Part shown: piece after piece, positions 60,533 through 64,000 of the stretch | How positions within the stretch are numbered: the first letter of the stretch is position 1 | Layout of the letters: each line of letters starts with the position of its first letter | Source: Alterluteimonas quercicellularis | GTDB lineage: Bacteria; Pseudomonadota; Gammaproteobacteria; Xanthomonadales; Xanthomonadaceae | DNA length: 64,000 nucleotides | Assembly: GCF_021191635.1 (NCBI RefSeq) | Contig: NZ_JAIWPR010000002.1 | Coordinates: 62,001 to 126,000 of the forward strand | Reading direction: 5' to 3' | Notes under the pieces: generated by a model | The model's database searches: none | Seen by the model: the letters and a program-made list of their open reading frames with translations, nothing else | Told to the model about the DNA's origin: nothing | Position numbers and translations under genes: made by a program

Positions 60533-62890
60533 TCAGCGCGCGAGGTCCTCCTGGCGCTGCGGCCGGGGCTCGGCCTGCGCCGCGTCGGCCTGGCGCTCCG
60601 GCTGCGCCGGGCAGCGGGCCTCGCCCTGCTGCAGCCACTCGCGTCCCTGGGGCGAGGCGGCGAAGCTGGTCACCGCCGCGCGCATCGCGGTCAGGTCACC
60701 GCGCCTGGCGGCCTCCATCATCGCTTCCAGGCCGCTGCGCTCGGGCGCCCCGGCGGCCGGCTGCCGCGCGCCGGCGTCCTGCTGGCGCGTCTCCTGCTGC
60801 GCGCGCTCCAGCGCCTTGCGGGTGTCGGGGCCGACGACGCCGTCGACCTCCAGCCCGTTCGCGCGCTGGAAGGCCTCCACGGCCTGCGCGGTGCGCGGGC
60901 CGAAGCGGCCGTCGGTCTCCAGCGGCTTGCCTTCGGCGTCGCGGACGCCGAGCCGGTTGAGGCTCTCCTGCAGGCCGCGCACCGCGTCGCCGCGGTCGTC
61001 CTCGCGCAGCGGCCCCGGCTGCCGCGATCCCGCGGACGCGTCGCGCGCCGCCGGCGTGCGCGCCTCGCCGCGGTCGAGCAGCAGCTCGCGCGCCTGCGCC
61101 AGCGGGTCGGTGGCGTACAGCTGCGCGCCGCGGGCCTGCTTGCGCTCGAGGTAGCGTTCGACGGGGATCAGTTCCACGCCTTCGCCGCTGCGCGACTGGC
61201 TGATCTTGAGCGCGCCGTCGGTGGGATCGCGCACCACCATCACGATGTGGTCGATGTCGCGGTGGCGGCCGGCGTCCCAGCCCTTCCGCCCGTTGTCCTC
61301 GCCGATGATCATGCCCTCGCGCAGCACGTCGGGGGTGACGTCGCGGCCCTGGATCGACACCCCGGAACGCTGCTCCGCCTTCTCGACGATGCCGGCGGCG
61401 TGGTCGAAGCCGAGCGAGTAGCGCTCGCTGCGCGGGAACACCGTGCGCCCGGCCTGGCCGTTGATCTCGTCCATGCTGGCGTTGAGCAGGGTGGCCACCC
61501 AGCCGGAGCAGTCGACCTCGCCGCGCTCGGGATGCTTGGCGCCGAAGCCGTAGCGCACGTGGTCGTACTGGCGGGTCAGTTCGTAGGCGCGCTCCAGCGC
61601 GATGCCCGGCGTCGCCGCCTGCGCGGGCTCGCGTGCGGCCTGCGGCACCGCGTCCTGCGCGGGGGCGCCGCCCGCCGGGGTCTGCAGCTGGGGCTGCGCA
61701 TCCCGCACGGGCGCGGCCTCCTGCGCCGGCGTCGCCTGCGCGCGCGCGGCCTCGGCCTCGCGCCGCGCCGCGTGCTCGGTGAGCAGGTGGTCGAGTTCCA
61801 GCCGCTGCAGCGTCGTGCGGTCCGCGACGCCGGTCGCCTCCAGCCCGGCGCGCTCCTGGAACCGGCGCAGCGCGTCCTGGGTGCCGCGGCCGAAGTCGCC
61901 GTCCACCTGCAGCGGCTGGCCCTGGTCGGCCAGCGCCTGCTGCAGGCGGCGCACGCTGTCGCCCATCTCGCCGCGCTGCAGGCGGCCGTCGTCGAGCGCG
62001 CGGTCGGGCATGGCGTGGATGTGGCGGCCCACGCCCAGCGACTCGAGCATCGCGGCGTCGGCGACGCCGGTCTGCGGCAGGCCCTGGTCGCGCTGGTAGT
62101 CGCGCACGCGGGCCTGCGTGTTGGGACCGAACTGGCCGTCGGGCGTGCCCACCGCGTAGCCGCGGGCCTGCAGCGATTCCTGCAGCTGGCGGACGCCTTC
62201 GCCGCGCTCGTCCAGCTCCAGCCGGCCGTCGGCCAGCGCGCCGCGGATCAGCACGCTGCGCTCGCGCGCCGGGTCCAGGCCCAGCCGCGCGTCGAGCCGG
62301 TCCTGGTCGATGGCGATGTCGTTGTAGTAGGAGGCGTTGCTGGTGCCGTTGGCGTCGGACACCGAACGGCCCTGGATCACCTGCGCGGCGCCGCCGGGAC
62401 CGGCGATGTGGCGGGCCTTGAGGATGCCGGCGATGTGCTCCGGGCTGTCGCCCTCGTGCAGCACGCCGCTGCCCAGCGCCTGCCGGTAGGCCGCGTCGCT
62501 GACGCGCTTGAACGCGGCGTCCTGCAGGTCGGCCGAGGCGACGTAGCGTTCCAGGCTGTGGCCGTCGTTCCAGTTCGCCGGGTCCTGCAGGAAGCGGGTC
62601 ATGCCGCCGGAGACCGCCCAGTTCCATTCCGAGCTGTGGCCGGAGTCGCGCAGCGCCCGGTCGTAGCGCTCGCGGTCGACCAGCCCGGCGTCGGCCAGCC
62701 AGCCGGCGCCGGCCTGGTAGCGGCCCACGTAGCCCTGCGCGTTGGTGATCGCGAGGTCGCCGCCGTTGCTCTCGGTGTAGACGGTCGAGGCGACCAGGCG
62801 CCGGGTCATGGCGTCGTCGAGCCCGGCGATCGCGCCCTGGTTCCATGCCCGCGCGGTCGCGACCGCATTGTCGCTACGAATGTCGCTCAT
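60533..62890 (-). CDS. Large modular peptidoglycan hydrolase effector candidate
   Basis: This 785-residue protein lacks a signal peptide. The head (~1-205) resembles lysozyme-like domains (LVASTVYTESNGGDLAITNA with Glu40, GRYQAGAGWLADAGLVDRER). PG_binding_1 repeats lie at ~225-290 and ~302-362. An NlpC/P60-like domain follows, with catalytic Cys461 (GEVDCSGWVATLLN) and His548 (RDIDHIVMVV). A third PG_binding_1 repeat is at ~635-697 and the shared tail occupies ~718-785 (LEAMMEAARRGDLTAMRAAV, SPQGREWLQQG, ending QRQEDLAR). Two different lytic activities, glycan and peptide cutting, in one protein is unusual. It lies 115 bases upstream of its neighbour lipoprotein gene and 78 bases after another. 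Confidence 0.8.
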   Translation of the reverse strand: MSDIRSDNAVATARAWNQGAIAGLDDAMTRRLVASTVYTESNGGDLAITNAQGYVGRYQAGAGWLADAGLVDRERYDRALRDSGHSSEWNWAVSGGMTRFLQDPANWNDGHSLERYVASADLQDAAFKRVSDAAYRQALGSGVLHEGDSPEHIAGILKARHIAGPGGAAQVIQGRSVSDANGTSNASYYNDIAIDQDRLDARLGLDPARERSVLIRGALADGRLELDERGEGVRQLQESLQARGYAVGTPDGQFGPNTQARVRDYQRDQGLPQTGVADAAMLESLGVGRHIHAMPDRALDDGRLQRGEMGDSVRRLQQALADQGQPLQVDGDFGRGTQDALRRFQERAGLEATGVADRTTLQRLELDHLLTEHAARREAEAARAQATPAQEAAPVRDAQPQLQTPAGGAPAQDAVPQAAREPAQAATPGIALERAYELTRQYDHVRYGFGAKHPERGEVDCSGWVATLLNASMDEINGQAGRTVFPRSERYSLGFDHAAGIVEKAEQRSGVSIQGRDVTPDVLREGMIIGEDNGRKGWDAGRHRDIDHIVMVVRDPTDGALKISQSRSGEGVELIPVERYLERKQARGAQLYATDPLAQARELLLDRGEARTPAARDASAGSRQPGPLREDDRGDAVRGLQESLNRLGVRDAEGKPLETDGRFGPRTAQAVEAFQRANGLEVDGVVGPDTRKALERAQQETRQQDAGARQPAAGAPERSGLEAMMEAARRGDLTAMRAAVTSFAASPQGREWLQQGEARCPAQPERQADAAQAEPRPQRQEDLAR

Positions 62891-62968
62891 TGCCTTGTTC
62901 CTTGGGGAGTGCCCGGCGGGTCGCGCCGGCAGGATGGTTCGCGGTGCCGTCGGGAACGGCGGAGTCCG

Positions 62969-63814
62969 TCAGGCGCCGCAGTCGGGCAGCTGGATGTCGG
63001 CGCCGCCGCGGCGGAACTCGAAGTCGGTGTAGCCGGGGCCGGACTTGCCGCCCTCGGCGACCGAGGCCGACACCGCGAGCGTGCGTTCGCCGCCCTGCAG
63101 CGCGAGCCAGTACTCGGTCGGCGCATCGGTCGCGACCGGCGCGGCGTCGTCGCAGACGCCGTCGCGGCGCACCAGCCGGTCGCCCGGCTGCAGCTGCGCG
63201 CGCAGTGCCCGTGCGTAGTCGGTGCGGGGATAGAACTTGCGCACGATCAGGGTGCGTACCGAATCCTCGGTGCCGGCGAAGGTGGCCATGGCCTCGCCTT
63301 CGTTGCCTTCGCGGGTGCCGGCGCCGGCGCCCACGCCGCCATCGGGCAGCACGGCTACATCGAAGCCGGCCAGTGTCAGCCGTGCGGACAGGCCCTTCGG
63401 GTAGCCCTCGATGCCGTCGGCCGGCACCAGCGCCGGCAGGCCGGGGACGGCCTGCAGCCGGTCCCAGGCGGGAGGCTGCTCGCTCGCCAGCACGACCAGT
63501 GCGCCGTGCAGCGCGCCGGGCGCGGCCGGCGCGACGTTGGGGACGGCGCCCGCGCTCGCGTCGGGCGCGGCGTCGGCGGGTGGCGCGGTATCGGCGGCGG
63601 AGGCTGCGGCCGCGGCGTTCGGCGCGGCCGTGTCCGGCGACGGCTGGCAGGCGGCCAGCAGGCCGATCAGCGCGAAGGCCGCCAGCCGCACCGCGAGGGT
63701 CCGGAGCGGACGCGCTTCGCCGCGTGCGCAAGGCGCATCGGCTGAAGAAACGGCGGGGAAGGAACGGTCCGGGGTCGCGGTCCGGGGGTAGCCTGTCTGC
63801 ATCGCGGTGTCCAT
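62969..63814 (-). CDS. Lipoprotein, first gene of the effector operon
   Basis: This 281-residue lipoprotein has a long n-region of ~43 residues before the hydrophobic core and lipobox (AAFALIGLLAACQPS). A Thr/Ala/Pro linker precedes a domain reading AMATFAGTEDSVRTLIVRKF and ending FEFRRGGADIQLPDCGA. It lies 78 bases upstream of the 785-residue hydrolase gene, as expected for its immunity protein. No family was recognised. Start at 63814 or, four codons in, 63802; no clear ribosome site. Confidence 0.65.
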   Translation of the reverse strand: MDTAMQTGYPRTATPDRSFPAVSSADAPCARGEARPLRTLAVRLAAFALIGLLAACQPSPDTAAPNAAAAASAADTAPPADAAPDASAGAVPNVAPAAPGALHGALVVLASEQPPAWDRLQAVPGLPALVPADGIEGYPKGLSARLTLAGFDVAVLPDGGVGAGAGTREGNEGEAMATFAGTEDSVRTLIVRKFYPRTDYARALRAQLQPGDRLVRRDGVCDDAAPVATDAPTEYWLALQGGERTLAVSASVAEGGKSGPGYTDFEFRRGGADIQLPDCGA

Positions 63815-63876
63815 GCGTGCGGGGCGACAGCTCGCGCTGCCGCCGTGAGGCCGACCCGAGCCAGTCCGTTGGCCCG

Positions 63877-64000
63877 CTACCGTGAGGTCGACCGGTAGGT
63901 TGTATGGGCGGGATCGTAGCGGTACTCGAGCGGTTTGTCACCTGGCAGGCGGAGGTCGGGCAGGTCGCTGCCTTCGCGGGCCACGAATTCCGTCGCGGCG
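63877..64000 (-). CDS. 3' end of a gene running out of the window
   Basis: On the minus strand the frame is open from the right edge to TAG at 63877-63879, ending YRYDPAHTTYRSTSR. The 41 visible codons have normal usage but show no family. It may belong to the same transcription unit as the lipoprotein that follows. Confidence 0.5.
   Translation of the reverse strand, partial: AATEFVAREGSDLPDLRLPGDKPLEYRYDPAHTTYRSTSR

Noticed and set aside
54300-62890. Canonical XVIPCD domain call for the shared tails
   Set aside because: The GLxRIDHV and FAVQGxxDPAHxRAHV motifs are absent and the module is shorter; only the Gln-rich end is similar.
60431-63745. A 1104-codon open frame on the plus strand
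   Set aside because: Antisense shadow of the 785-residue hydrolase and adjacent lipoproteins; no recognisable domain.

Overview
The window is GC-rich DNA whose gene content points to the Lysobacteraceae (Xanthomonadaceae), most likely a Lysobacter or Luteimonas relative. It carries an alpha-lytic-protease-type endopeptidase with its pro-region, fused isobutyryl-CoA mutase, decayed REP-associated tyrosine transposase with REP palindromes of the family GGGAGCGCGCTCGCGCG, a secreted GH16 glucanase, and a cluster of injected-type peptidoglycan hydrolases next to inhibitor-like lipoproteins. No tRNA, rRNA or CRISPR array was seen.

Layout. 1-2612 is the 3' part of icmF, which holds REP-like DNA in its reading frame. 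2637-4696 is a low-GC two-gene ATPase/HNH module of Septu (PtuA/PtuB) type, followed by a decayed IS4-family transposase and a GNAT gene. 6816-13131 holds an Mrr-like nuclease with an in-frame amber codon, a secreted repeat protein, a CopG/esterase operon with a readable promoter-operator, a CPBP protease, a RAYT remnant and a cold-shock gene. 13406-34106 is mostly housekeeping and accessory metabolism with local regulators: epoxide hydrolase, Nei, exonuclease III, alpha-lytic protease, glutathione transferases, AraC, MerR and LysR regulators, short-chain dehydrogenases, and several small exported proteins. It also contains a signal-less zincin (22861-23994). 34222-35622 is a lipoprotein plus DUF6973 protein pair. 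35822-50715 holds further regulators, a LytS/LytTR two-component pair ending in a REP doublet, a TetR/quinone-reductase divergent pair, a GH16 enzyme and a TonB-domain lipoprotein. 50725-52923 is a TonB-dependent siderophore receptor.

The most striking region is 53182-63814, about 10.6 kb read on the minus strand as one apparent operon. It alternates lipoproteins (lipobox signals, so periplasmic or outer-membrane) with four proteins that have no signal peptide. Three of these are modular peptidoglycan hydrolases (lysozyme or transglycosylase-like heads, one with an added NlpC/P60-like domain, and PG_binding_1 repeats). All four share a C-terminal module of roughly 40-60 residues (LMxAAxRGDxxAxxxA...SPxxxxW, usually followed by a Gln-rich tail). 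One lipoprotein is an LprI-type lysozyme-inhibitor homologue directly upstream of a lysozyme-like protein, and two others are tandem paralogues. The arrangement fits injected antibacterial effectors with periplasmic immunity proteins, as known for Xanthomonadales type IV secretion. However, the shared tail lacks the published XVIPCD motifs, so it may be a different delivery signal. The DUF6973 protein at 34657-35622 ends in a similar helical, Gln-rich tail and also has a lipoprotein neighbour. No secretion machinery lies in the window, so delivery is inference.
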